DNA of 64,000 bases. It comes from Verrucomicrobiota bacterium (lineage in GTDB: Bacteria; Verrucomicrobiota; Verrucomicrobiia; Verrucomicrobiales; DEV007). Location of the stretch: contig JAGWVU010000001.1 in NCBI GenBank assembly GCA_018970725.1, forward strand, positions 1-64,000. Reading direction: 5' to 3'. The notes beneath the pieces were generated by a model. The model made no database searches, had not been told where the DNA came from, and saw nothing but the letters and a program-made list of their open reading frames with translations. This document shows positions 1 to 7,338 of this stretch, piece after piece (position 1 is the first letter of the stretch; each line of letters starts with the position of its first letter). Position numbers and translations under genes: made by a program.

Positions 1-1
1 G

Positions 2-523
2 CTGATTCGCCTCTCCGATATGCCTGTGATTCGGGAGTGGTCCGAATCCATTTGGGGAACTGCCAGTCCCCATATCCTCTACCGCGTCGTAGCTGGGGCG
101 CCGCCAAGTCTTTCGCGGACTGAACGCATCAATGAACGAATGCCAAGCAGTGCGGAAAAGGAGCTCCTTCTGAAACGCGACGGCTTTCATTGTCGATTCT
201 GCGGCATCCCCGTCATCCGTGCCGAAGTCAGGCAAGCCATCCGGAGCGCCTACCCGGAGGCAGTGCCGTGGGGGCCAAAGAACACCGAGCAGCATGCTGG
301 TTTCCAGGCCATGTGGCTTCAATACGACCACGTTTTGCCTCATGCTAGAGGGGGGAACAACGATTTAGAGAACGTCGTCATCTCGTGCGCACCGTGCAAC
401 TACGGTCGCTGGAACAAGACTGTTGAAGAGGTTGGCGTTCGAGACCCGCGGACCAGGCAACCAATTCGCTCCGCATGGGATGGATTGGAACGCTTTCTCA
501 AACCGGTAGGAGCAACGAATTGA
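2..523 (+). CDS. HNH endonuclease (5' end probably outside window)
   Basis: A zinc-ribbon HNH nuclease predicted to cut DNA. Counting from the ATG at 20, a first CxxC pair (C58/C61) is followed about 40 residues later by the DH of the HNH core (D103-H104, in QYDHVLPHARGG), an Asn in the NDLEN segment, and a second CxxC (C123/C126). This is the standard beta-beta-alpha-metal arrangement. The frame stays open upstream of the ATG to the window edge, so the true start may lie outside. An insertion of about 40 residues between the first zinc pair and the active site is longer than in minimal HNH proteins. It lies on the element side of the tRNA-Leu fragment at 1507-1563, so it is probably accessory cargo. 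Restriction, homing or phage-type roles cannot be separated from sequence alone. Confidence 0.8.
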   Translation: MIRLSDMPVIREWSESIWGTASPHILYRVVAGAPPSLSRTERINERMPSSAEKELLLKRDGFHCRFCGIPVIRAEVRQAIRSAYPEAVPWGPKNTEQHAGFQAMWLQYDHVLPHARGGNNDLENVVISCAPCNYGRWNKTVEEVGVRDPRTRQPIRSAWDGLERFLKPVGATN

Positions 524-845
524 GCAGATCAGTTCTCGGGCTCAAAAAACGGTGATGTCGTGCGTGACAGAACATGACAACCGGCGCGCGCATCCCTGCG
601 AAACCTTGCATTCACACCCCCGATCCGGTTTGCAAGGAAGCCCGTAGGAATGCAGGTTTCCGCTTGAAGCAACGTGTTCGCCAGGCCCGTTGGGCCTGAC
701 TGATCAAGGGGGTGCCAACATCTGATCACCAGCCGCAGGGACTGGGGCATGGGGGAGGGAATCTCCTCTGAATCCGGTTGCGGGCAGATATTCACTCAGG
801 AATAATTCCATTGCGCTGGATGGCCCAGAGGGACATCATCTCGAC
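524..845. other. Intergenic region with one copy of a direct repeat
   Basis: No convincing gene is seen here. The only clear structure is copy A of the 50-bp direct repeat (565-614), described as its own feature. The rest may be the regulatory region of the XRE gene at 846. Confidence 0.5.
565..614 (+). repeat. Direct repeat copy A with phased TGACA sites
   Basis: This copy contains TGACA, five bases, TGACAACCG, 13 variable bases, then TGCGAAACCTTGCATTCA. The same arrangement with the same spacing recurs at 1376-1425. The two TGACA motifs start exactly 10 bp apart, one helical turn, which suggests a protein-binding array rather than a chance duplication. Confidence 0.65.
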
Positions 846-1238
846 GTGTCCGAACGTAGACCACTTTCCGCGTCCAAGTACAGCTTTCTGCGAAAGAAGA
901 TCGGAACGCAGGCGGAGGTTGCCCGCCTGTTGGGTGTCCGGCAATCGGTCATCTCCAAACGCGAACGAGGGTTATCGGCCATCAGCGTGGAAGCCTCGTT
1001 GGCACTGGAGCGACTGTTGGCCGATTGTGTCCGCAAGCCCGCGCCCGTCAGAGTGCGGTTGGATTCCCCGGAGGGGCGGGCTGTGGGCAAGGCGATTTCG
1101 AGGAAGCGTGACGCCGAGTCCGTTGTGAGCGGCCGGGTCTCTCTTGCCGAACTTCAAAGACGGAACGCGCGGTTCGCGGGATCAGGTGACGGAATCCCGG
1201 ACATTCCAAACCTGCGGGAAGCACTGGTGAATGGATGA
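846..1238 (+). CDS. XRE-type helix-turn-helix regulator, probable antitoxin
   Basis: A 130-residue protein with an N-terminal Cro/C1-type helix-turn-helix at about residues 20-45 (GTQAEVARLLGVRQSVISKR). The basic, low-complexity C-terminal half shows no recognisable domain. It should bind DNA and repress its own operon. The next reading frame, a truncated nucleotidyltransferase at 1231, overlaps its stop codon by 8 bp, so the two were translated as a coupled pair. Together they resemble the regulator half and toxin half of a nucleotidyltransferase-type toxin-antitoxin module. Repeats at 565-614 and 1376-1425 flank the pair and may include its operator. The HTH assignment is secure; the antitoxin role is inferred from the neighbour. 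Confidence 0.65.
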   Translation: MSERRPLSASKYSFLRKKIGTQAEVARLLGVRQSVISKRERGLSAISVEASLALERLLADCVRKPAPVRVRLDSPEGRAVGKAISRKRDAESVVSGRVSLAELQRRNARFAGSGDGIPDIPNLREALVNG

Positions 1239-1404
1239 GGAGGGTCCCGATGACTTCATTCACCGGCTTTGGGAGATCGAAGATGCCGGAGTGCGGTTCT
1301 TTGTGGTTGGCGGACAAGCGGTCAACAAGTGGGCGGAAGTCTTTCTGCCCGCAGAGGGGAGGACCGGAAACCGTATGACAACTTCTGACAACCGAGCTGC
1401 GTGA
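1231..1404 (+). pseudogene. Truncated nucleotidyltransferase (AbiEii/DUF6036-like) fragment
   Basis: A 57-residue open frame starting at ATG 1231, inside the end of the XRE gene. Residues 20-37 (VRFFVVGGQAVNKWAEVF) match the GG-type start of nucleotidyltransferase-fold proteins related to AbiEii and DUF6036, in which metal-binding acidic residues should follow within about 20-40 residues. Here the frame loses similarity after about residue 40 and ends at 1404, just after direct-repeat copy B begins (1376). The catalytic Asp residues and the whole C-terminal domain are missing, so this is read as a remnant cut off by recombination at the element boundary. The family assignment rests on one short motif. 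Confidence 0.5.
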
Positions 1405-1425
1405 ACATGCGAAAACTTGCATTCA
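1376..1425 (+). repeat. Direct repeat copy B with phased TGACA sites
   Basis: Second copy of the repeat at 565-614: TGACA, five bases, TGACAACCG, 13 variable bases, then TGCGAAAACTTGCATTCA, with a single mismatch in the last 18 bases. It begins where the nucleotidyltransferase reading frame stops resembling its family and lies about 80 bp before the tRNA-Leu fragment. That position would suit integrase arm sites or a recombination junction. Confidence 0.65.
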
Positions 1426-1731
1426 GAAAAAGTTTCTCTCTTGCAATCTCGCGCAAAATAGCGAAGGATTAGGAGTAAACGGAAGCAAAACAACTAACCA
1501 ATAAGAGGACTTAAAATCCGTTGCTCCGCGAGGGGTGTGCGGGTTCGAGTCCCGCCGGTGGTAGTGTGCCTTCTGTTCCTCAGGCTTCAGTCCGCTCGGT
1601 CGATTGGAGTCACTGAGCCTGTGAGGTTCGTCAAAGGAACCGGATTCTTCATTGAGGCTTGCAACGGACGGCTTGAACGCGCAAGTTTACCTGGGTCGGT
1701 GAGCCGTCCCCTCAGGGAAACGCGATTTATC
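1405..1731. other. Intergenic region: AT-rich element end, tRNA fragment, hairpin leader
   Basis: An AT-rich stretch (about 1425-1506) precedes the tRNA-Leu 3' fragment (1507-1563). The rest is the leader of the VIT-family gene. An imperfect 14-bp hairpin lies at 1578-1626, with left arm CCTCAGGCTTCAGT, right arm ACTGAGCCTGTGAGG and a 20-base loop. It has no U-tract and could be a processed leader structure. Confidence 0.5.
1507..1563 (+). tRNA. 3' half of tRNA-Leu(UAA), attachment-site remnant
   Basis: The sequence holds the anticodon loop CTTAAAA (anticodon UAA), the 3' strand of the anticodon stem, a long leucine-type variable arm, a perfect T arm (GCGGG-TTCGAGT-CCCGC), the 3' acceptor strand CGGTGGT and discriminator A. 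The 5' half (acceptor, D arm, most of the anticodon stem) is absent: upstream bases do not pair with the expected partners beyond three positions. Integrative elements recombine into the 3' half of tRNA genes and leave such a copy at the distal end. The intact tRNA gene should lie upstream of the window, across the element. The fragment itself is not a functional tRNA. Confidence 0.85.
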
Positions 1732-2421
1732 ATGAGGCACTCCGAGTTCCACCGCACCGACCGCGTCGGTTGGCTTCGGGCCGCCGTTCTCGGCGCGAAT
1801 GATGGCATCGTTTCGACCGCCAGCCTTATCGTTGGCGTGGCCGCTGCCGAGTCGGACAGGGGAGGTGTGCTCGTTGCGGGAATTGCCGGTCTGGTGGCGG
1901 GGGCGATGTCGATGGCGGCCGGCGAATATGTCTCGGTGAGTTCCCAGGCCGATACGGAAGGCGCTGATCTGGCGAGGGAAAGGGACGAACTGGCGAAGCA
2001 GCCGGAAAAGGAACATGCCGAACTGGCCGCCATCTATGTGGCGCGTGGTCTCGATGGTGAACTGGCCAAAGAGGTGGCCACTCAATTAATGGCCAAGGAT
2101 GCACTCGGAAGCCACTTGCGAGATGAACTGGGGATTTCCGACACCCTTAGCGCGCGGCCGGTTCAGGCTGCAATCGCTTCAGCCGGCACCTTTGCGGTTG
2201 GTGCGGCCCTGCCTTTGCTGCTCGTGCCGTTGGTTCCAGCCACTTCGCTTGTCTGGAGCGTATCCGGAGCATCGTTGGTCTTCCTCGCGGTTTTGGGAGG
2301 GCTCGCCGCCCGGGTCGGCGGGTCGCCCGTTTTCAAGTCGGTGGCTCGCGTGACCTTTTGGGGCGCGCTTGCCATGGCCCTTACGGCTGGAGTCGGTGCC
2401 CTGTTCGGGGCATCCGCCTGA
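1732..2421 (+). CDS. VIT1/CCC1-family iron/manganese transporter
   Basis: A 229-residue membrane protein of the VIT/CCC1 family, which moves Fe2+ or Mn2+ out of the cytoplasm. The N terminus has the family hallmark (residues 13-36, including LGANDGIVSTASLIVGVA). Small-residue-rich helix 2 (LVAGAMSMAAGEYVSVSSQ) follows, then an acidic cytoplasmic loop with Glu and Asp metal ligands (about residues 74-115), and three further C-terminal helices. Length fits bacterial members of 220-240 residues. The ATG at 1732 is chosen because upstream in-frame codons run through the tRNA fragment and hairpin leader. It is the first backbone gene after the element boundary. Confidence 0.88.
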   Translation: MRHSEFHRTDRVGWLRAAVLGANDGIVSTASLIVGVAAAESDRGGVLVAGIAGLVAGAMSMAAGEYVSVSSQADTEGADLARERDELAKQPEKEHAELAAIYVARGLDGELAKEVATQLMAKDALGSHLRDELGISDTLSARPVQAAIASAGTFAVGAALPLLLVPLVPATSLVWSVSGASLVFLAVLGGLAARVGGSPVFKSVARVTFWGALAMALTAGVGALFGASA

Positions 2422-2632
2422 GGTGGCTGATTCCTTTGCCCTTGCTCTTGAGGGCCATTCTTCCTCAGCCAATCTTTGGGCATGCTGTCTCAGCGTTCCC
2501 AGAACTGCGGGCAAAACTGTGAGCTAACGGAGCCAGAGTTGCATAGGACATCCTCCGCTGACTGCGGTCCGTCGGATTCCCCGACGATGCCATCTCGAAG
2601 TTCCACCCGCGCGCGATATTCTCGGCGGAACC

Positions 2633-4327
2633 TTAAAGTGATTGGACGAACTGCAGCAGAAGAGCGCGGTCTGCGGGTTTCAGTTTGTTGAAGCGGTCTC
2701 TGGAAGCGGCGCCCTCACCATCGTGCGCCGTGACGGCGGATTGGATGTTGGGGGAGCGGCCGTCGTGCAGATAGGGGGCGCTGAGGCGGACTCCCCACAG
2801 GGGGGCGGTGCGCATCTCGCGGGCCCCGGCCTGTTCTTGGGTGATGCCATCGCCGAGTCTGCCCATGTCGTGGAGGAGCAGGTCGGAATAGAGAGGCACC
2901 GGCTTGTTCGAGGTGGCCGCGCTTCCGGTGGCGCCGGTGAGCAGTTCAGGGACATGGCAGACGGCGCAGCCGACACTGCTGAAGAGTGCGCGGCCGGATT
3001 CGGTGCGCGAATCGGCGGGCAACGCAGGCGGGGCGGCGAGGAATCTCATGAAATCGGCGCTGAGATCGACATCCGCCTTGCCCGTAGCGGGATCGACCAC
3101 GTCCTCGGGATCGGCCACCCGATCGTGGAGAGCGAGGAGGGTGGCATTCCCGTTGGGAGCATTCTCCACGGGGAAAAGGCGGTTGGTGACACCCATCTCA
3201 TTACGGTAGGCGTCGGCAGCGAAAGCCAGCACGGTGGCGTGTTGGGCCTTCCATCCGAAACGGCCGACCCTCTCGGCTCCCGAAACCGGATCGATGACCA
3301 GATGAGCCCTTCCGCGGACTCCGTCCGGCTTGGTGGCGGAGGCCAGAGCGAGCAGGGTTTGGTCCGGAATGGCTTCGATCAAGCCGAGGCCAAAGAGGGC
3401 GGTCGGCTGACGCACCGCAACGACATTCGCGATCCGGGGGATGAATTCGCGAGCGGCGGGAGCGATGGCTTGAGCCTGCAAGAGCGAACCTCCGAGCGAA
3501 GTCAGGGGATCGAAGCCCTCGGGGCTGATTCGGCCGAAATGGCGCACCGTGATGAGGCCGGCCCCACCGAGACCACCCTGAAAGTGGCACACTGCGCAGG
3601 AAGTTTGGTTGAAGATCGGGCCCAAGCCACCCTGCGGCGTCTCGCGGTTCTGGAATTCCTGACGCCCTGCCGCAAAAGCAGCCAGTTCTGCGTCGGTCAG
3701 GTCCGGCAAGGGATCGCCACTGCGGAAAGGCGGGCGGGGGCGGGAAACCGGCTGGCGCGGGGGAGCGGGACGCAAGGCTGGGAGCATCGAGGATGGGCCG
3801 GTGCCGCCCGGGGCGGATTCGGGAGGTTGGGCAGCCGGTGGAGGAGGTGGAACGGGTTGGACGGCAACCGGTGGGTTCGGGGCTGTGGGCGGATTTGGCG
3901 GAGGGACGGTGCCCGGCGGTGGGACGGGATTCCGCGGCGGGACCGGTTGGGTGGTGACCGGAGGATTCGGGCCGGTTGGCGGAATCTGAGGAGGCACGCT
4001 GCCCGGAGGTGGCGCGGGTTGAGTTGTGGCCGGTGGGTTCGGGGCTGTGGGCGGGTTTGGCGGCGGGACGGTGCCCAGCGGTGGGACGGGATTGCGTGGC
4101 GGCGCCGGTTGGGTGGTGACCGGAGGATTCAGGTTGGAAGGCGGGACCGGCGGGCGGACGCCTCCGGGGGGCATTCCTGGGTTTTGCGGAGGAGACGGCG
4201 GCGGCGGGTTCGGGAGTCCGTTGGTAACGGTCGGTGGCGTCGTTGACGGCGATGAGCTGGTAGATTCCTCGACGGCGAATGCTGGACTTGAGGCGAGCAA
4301 CCAGAGAGAAGCGGCGAGCGATTTCAT
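2633..4327 (-). CDS. Secreted di-haem cytochrome c, DUF1111 family, with proline-rich stalk
   Basis: A 564-residue exported protein. A signal peptide (MKSLAASLWLLASSPAFA) is followed by about 180 residues extremely rich in proline, containing 24-30-residue repeats that each begin NPPVTT or similar. The catalytic part follows, with CAVCH haem motifs near residues 244-248 and 454-458. The spacing, the FNQTSCAVCH context and the C-terminal YLHDGRSP segment are typical of the DUF1111 di-haem thiol oxidoreductase/MauG-like family. A periplasmic peroxidase or electron-transfer role is likely; the substrate is unknown. The proline-rich stalk is not part of the normal family architecture and may span the cell wall or hold the cytochrome away from the membrane. 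Start at 4327 is set by the signal peptide. The gene is monocistronic. Confidence 0.85.
   Translation of the reverse strand: MKSLAASLWLLASSPAFAVEESTSSSPSTTPPTVTNGLPNPPPPSPPQNPGMPPGGVRPPVPPSNLNPPVTTQPAPPRNPVPPLGTVPPPNPPTAPNPPATTQPAPPPGSVPPQIPPTGPNPPVTTQPVPPRNPVPPPGTVPPPNPPTAPNPPVAVQPVPPPPPAAQPPESAPGGTGPSSMLPALRPAPPRQPVSRPRPPFRSGDPLPDLTDAELAAFAAGRQEFQNRETPQGGLGPIFNQTSCAVCHFQGGLGGAGLITVRHFGRISPEGFDPLTSLGGSLLQAQAIAPAAREFIPRIANVVAVRQPTALFGLGLIEAIPDQTLLALASATKPDGVRGRAHLVIDPVSGAERVGRFGWKAQHATVLAFAADAYRNEMGVTNRLFPVENAPNGNATLLALHDRVADPEDVVDPATGKADVDLSADFMRFLAAPPALPADSRTESGRALFSSVGCAVCHVPELLTGATGSAATSNKPVPLYSDLLLHDMGRLGDGITQEQAGAREMRTAPLWGVRLSAPYLHDGRSPNIQSAVTAHDGEGAASRDRFNKLKPADRALLLQFVQSL
3811..4129 (-). 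repeat. Coding tandem repeat for proline-rich stalk
   Basis: Inside the DUF1111 gene, roughly 90-, 72- and 90-bp units plus a degenerate fourth encode 30-, 24- and 30-residue blocks of the pattern NPP(V/A)TTQPxPP...PPNPPTAP. The 24-residue unit is the 30-residue unit lacking six residues, as expected from slippage. Confidence 0.75.
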
Positions 4328-4637
4328 GGTGTCAGGGGGAAGGGAGCGAGCATTCCGTCCAGCGACGATGATCATAGAAAACCGGGCTCGCGGATGGAAG
4401 CTCAAAATCAACGAATCCAGACAAAAGGAGCGCCAGTGGGCGTGGTCCGTTTGAAGTTGGCCGGCCCTTTTGATTCCTTCCCTCGATAGGCATCGAGAGG
4501 GTGGAGGCGGTGGAGGTTCGCCTAAATTGGCGGACTCTGTGCCATTTTTGCCAAACCGTTGACAGGTTGTGGTGCGAGGTGTTAGGACTGAGGCGTCTTC
4601 CTACCGAAGTTTCGCAACCCTAAAGATGCAATTATCC
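4328..4637. other. Divergent intergenic region
   Basis: Region between the DUF1111 gene and the TAXI-like gene. It holds an imperfect hairpin at 4480-4501 (CCCTCGAT / ATCGAGAGGG) and a TTGACA hexamer at 4559-4564, a possible -35 element for the plus-strand gene, with TTAGGA 17 bases downstream as a poor -10. No further gene is seen. Confidence 0.4.
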
Positions 4638-5939
4638 ATGAAACGGATTGCTGTTCTGGCTCATTCCCTTCTCCTTGTCGCGGTTCTCCATCCAACCTTG
4701 GCGGTTGGTCAGGATGCCCTGCCGAAAAACACCGACTACCGTGCTGTCGCAGGGCGACGGCCTGGCATTGCCACCGGACCGAGTTATGGCTCGCTGATTC
4801 GTTTGGGCGAAGATCTTGCGCGGATCTGCTCGAACACGGCTTACGGGCAATTGGACAAGCTGCCGCCGGACTCGCCGATCGGGCTCGATGTCTTCGCGAC
4901 CCAGGGCGGATTTGATTCTCTGGCCCGTCTGGTGGAGGACGACAACATCCAGTTGGCGATCGTGCCCGCGGATGCTTGGTTGCTTGCGGGGCTTTCAATG
5001 AACGGGAAGCTGAAATTGGGGCCGGACGGGCAGCGGGTGGTCACCAGTGAGCGTTCCAAGAAGTTGATGGACCAAGTTTCCGTGATCCTGCCGCTGAACC
5101 AGGAGACGGTCCACATCGTGGTGCGGAGCGAGGATTTGGGGGCGGAGTCGGAAGGCAAATTGGCGGATCTCTACAGTCTATTTGCGAAAGGGAAGAATGG
5201 CAGGAAGCCGCGGAGTTCGATCGGCTTGGTGGGGGACAGTTCCTGGATCACCGCGCAGACCCTCACCGCGTTGACCAATTCCGCGGGCAAGGCCGATTGG
5301 GGATTGCGGGAGTTGACCTACGATGACGTGACGGGCCTGGAAAAATTGAGCAAGTCGGTGCTCGGCGATAGCGATCCGAAGGGGGTGGACGCGGTGATTC
5401 TGGTGGGGACCCCGCCACACCCTGCGTTGAGGGGGTTCAATGTCCCGAAAGGTTGGTTCGAAAAGGGGCTGACCTTTCTGCCGATCGTGGCGGGGCCGGA
5501 CGCGGCGAAGCGGAGGCAGCCGATTGAAAAAGTCTATCCCTTCACGGAATTGAGGATGGAGCATTACAAGGAACTCATGAGGGGCAGGGGTGCGGTGAAC
5601 GCTCTGGCGGTGACGGCCTTGCTGGCGGGAGTGGATCTCACGGTCAAGAGCAACAAGCCGAAGCTGGAGACGAACCGGGCCCAAATGGCGACCTGGGCGG
5701 AGGGGGTGGTCTACCTGTTGCTGAAGAATTTGAATGTCTCCACGCTCAACCGCACCCTTGAAGAGGAAGGGAACAACTATGGTTTCTATTGGCAGGCGTG
5801 GCAGCAAGTAGATCCGCATGCTGCCAAGGTTCTGCGGGAAAAAGGGGGTGGTCTCGGTGTTCCGGTGAAGGAATTCCAGGAAACCTCGCAGATGCGGAAG
5901 ATGATCAAGTGGTGGGAGAACCAGCGCCGGGTCCAGTGA
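4638..5939 (+). CDS. TAXI-like periplasmic solute-binding protein
   Basis: A 433-residue exported protein with a signal peptide (MKRIAVLAHSLLLVAVLHPTLAVGQ). Residues from about 40 follow the TAXI (TRAP-associated extracytoplasmic immunogenic) pattern: IATGPSYGSLIRLGEDLA, then the LDVFATQGGFDSLARLV and NIQLAIVPADAWLL segments that line the ligand cleft, and a later VHIVVR strand. The family captures substrates for TRAP transporters, but no DctQ/DctM-type membrane partner is nearby, so the protein may be an orphan sensor-type binding protein. The ATG at 4638 gives the cleanest signal peptide; 4626 is possible. It does not overlap the next gene. Confidence 0.65.
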   Translation: MKRIAVLAHSLLLVAVLHPTLAVGQDALPKNTDYRAVAGRRPGIATGPSYGSLIRLGEDLARICSNTAYGQLDKLPPDSPIGLDVFATQGGFDSLARLVEDDNIQLAIVPADAWLLAGLSMNGKLKLGPDGQRVVTSERSKKLMDQVSVILPLNQETVHIVVRSEDLGAESEGKLADLYSLFAKGKNGRKPRSSIGLVGDSSWITAQTLTALTNSAGKADWGLRELTYDDVTGLEKLSKSVLGDSDPKGVDAVILVGTPPHPALRGFNVPKGWFEKGLTFLPIVAGPDAAKRRQPIEKVYPFTELRMEHYKELMRGRGAVNALAVTALLAGVDLTVKSNKPKLETNRAQMATWAEGVVYLLLKNLNVSTLNRTLEEEGNNYGFYWQAWQQVDPHAAKVLREKGGGLGVPVKEFQETSQMRKMIKWWENQRRVQ

Positions 5940-5990
5940 CTTGAAGTCGCGAGTTTCGGGACTCCCGGGACTTGCAAATCCGTCCTGCCG

Positions 5991-6752
5991 GTGGGAATGG
6001 GTGGGATGGGTTTGCTAGAAGACAGAGTGGCCGTGGTCACCGGTGCCGGACGCGGGATCGGGAGAGCCATCGCCGAGGTGTTTGCCAGTGAGGGGGCCAT
6101 GGTGGCGGTAGTCAGCCGGAGCTTGGCGAGTTGTCAGGCGGCGGCTGACCAAATCAATTCAAGGTTTGCGGGGAAAGCCCGTGCCTTTGCCATGGATGTG
6201 GCGGACAGCGGCTCGACCTCGGTAGTGGGGAAGGAGATTCTCGAAGCGTATGGGAAAGTGGACATTCTGGTCAACAACGCGGGTGTGACGCGGGATGGGC
6301 TGGCGTTGCGGATGAGTGAGGAAGACTGGGACGTGGTGTTGGACACGAACCTGAAAGGGGCTTTCAACTGCGTGAAAGCGTTCCAGAGGTCCCTCTTGAA
6401 ACAGCCGGCGGCGAGAATCATCAACATCAGTTCGGTGGTGGGTCTGATGGGGAACGCGGGCCAGGCGAATTACGCCGCCTCCAAGGCTGGATTGATCGGC
6501 TTCACAAAGGCGCTCGCGCGGGAGTTTTCCTCACGCGGGGTGACGGTGAACGCGATTGCGCCCGGATTCATCACCACGGACATGACCGACGTCCTGACCG
6601 GTGAGCAGAAGGAGGCGATCACCCGGAACATCCCGCTCGGGAAATTGGGGGAGCCCGGGGACATCGCGGCGGCGGCCTTGTTTCTGGCTGGGGGTGGGGC
6701 GTCCTATATTACTGGGCAGGTCCTGACGGTGGACGGCGGCATGGTGATGTGA
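5991..6752 (+). CDS. fabG: 3-oxoacyl-ACP reductase-like SDR (FabG family)
   Basis: A 253-residue classical short-chain dehydrogenase. It has the Rossmann TGAGRGIG cofactor loop, NNAG, catalytic Ser in INISSVVG, YAASK for Tyr and Lys, and the C-terminal GGGASYITGQVLTVDGG that is typical of FabG proteins using NADPH to reduce 3-oxoacyl-ACP. Alternative in-frame starts lie at 6006 (MGLLEDRVAV, closest to family N termini) and 5991. No acpP, fabD or fabF is adjacent, so a secondary FabG-like role with another substrate is possible. sixA follows after 16 bp on the same strand. Confidence 0.82.
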   Translation: MGMGGMGLLEDRVAVVTGAGRGIGRAIAEVFASEGAMVAVVSRSLASCQAAADQINSRFAGKARAFAMDVADSGSTSVVGKEILEAYGKVDILVNNAGVTRDGLALRMSEEDWDVVLDTNLKGAFNCVKAFQRSLLKQPAARIINISSVVGLMGNAGQANYAASKAGLIGFTKALAREFSSRGVTVNAIAPGFITTDMTDVLTGEQKEAITRNIPLGKLGEPGDIAAAALFLAGGGASYITGQVLTVDGGMVM

Positions 6753-6768
6753 GAGGGGTGCCGACCTG

Positions 6769-7263
6769 ATGAAGCTGACTTTGTTGAGGCACGGAACCGC
6801 GGAGGGTGAGCCTCCGGCCGGGAGGGATGCCTTGAGAGAGCTGGTGGACCGGGGCCGCAGGGAGTCGCGAAACGCGGGCTGGTATTACCGGCAACGGAGG
6901 GGCGTCCCCGATCTGGTCCTCCATAGTCCTTACCGGCGGACCACGGAGACGGCCCGGCTTTTCTGTGAGGAAGGCGGTTTCGCTCCCCCGGTGGAAGCGG
7001 AGTTTCTGGCGAGTGGCATGTGGGTGGAGCAGGCACTGGGCGGCTTGGCTCCTTACCTGGGTTTGGGGCGGGTGGTCATCGTGGGGCACCAACCGGATCT
7101 CGGGATGCTCCTGGGCTATCTGGTTGGCAAAGCCGACGCAGATTTTGAGGTCGGCAAAGGTTCGTTGCACGAAATGGAGCTCGACCGGTTGGAAGAGGGG
7201 GCGGGACGGCTGATCTATGCCATGACCGCCCCGGAGATCGCCTCGGAGCGAAGCCGGGCATGA
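6769..7263 (+). CDS. sixA: SixA-type phosphohistidine phosphatase
   Basis: A 164-residue histidine phosphatase. The N-terminal LRHGTAE carries the phospho-accepting His and an Arg. HSPYRRTTETA supplies the second Arg region, and VIVGHQPDLG the second catalytic His. Length and lack of insertions match SixA, which removes phosphate from histidine-phosphotransfer or PTS proteins. It lies 16 bp after the fabG-like gene in the same direction, so cotranscription is likely. No phosphorelay or PTS gene is seen nearby, so the target is unknown. Confidence 0.85.
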   Translation: MKLTLLRHGTAEGEPPAGRDALRELVDRGRRESRNAGWYYRQRRGVPDLVLHSPYRRTTETARLFCEEGGFAPPVEAEFLASGMWVEQALGGLAPYLGLGRVVIVGHQPDLGMLLGYLVGKADADFEVGKGSLHEMELDRLEEGAGRLIYAMTAPEIASERSRA

Positions 7264-7338
7264 CAGGCGGCGGTGCGGTGCCGGAAAAAAGTGGACGAGA
7301 TGTGGCTTTCCGCGTGACTCGGAGCGGAGCAGAATCGA

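Noticed and set aside
1578-1626. Known Mn riboswitch (yybP-ykoY) upstream of the VIT gene
   Set aside because: The conserved loop sequences of that riboswitch are not present; only an uncharacterised hairpin is seen.
2642-4246. Long plus-strand open frame over the DUF1111 gene
   Set aside because: It is antisense to a protein with signal peptide and two CxxCH motifs, and its translation is Gly/Arg-rich low complexity from the Pro-rich region on the other strand.
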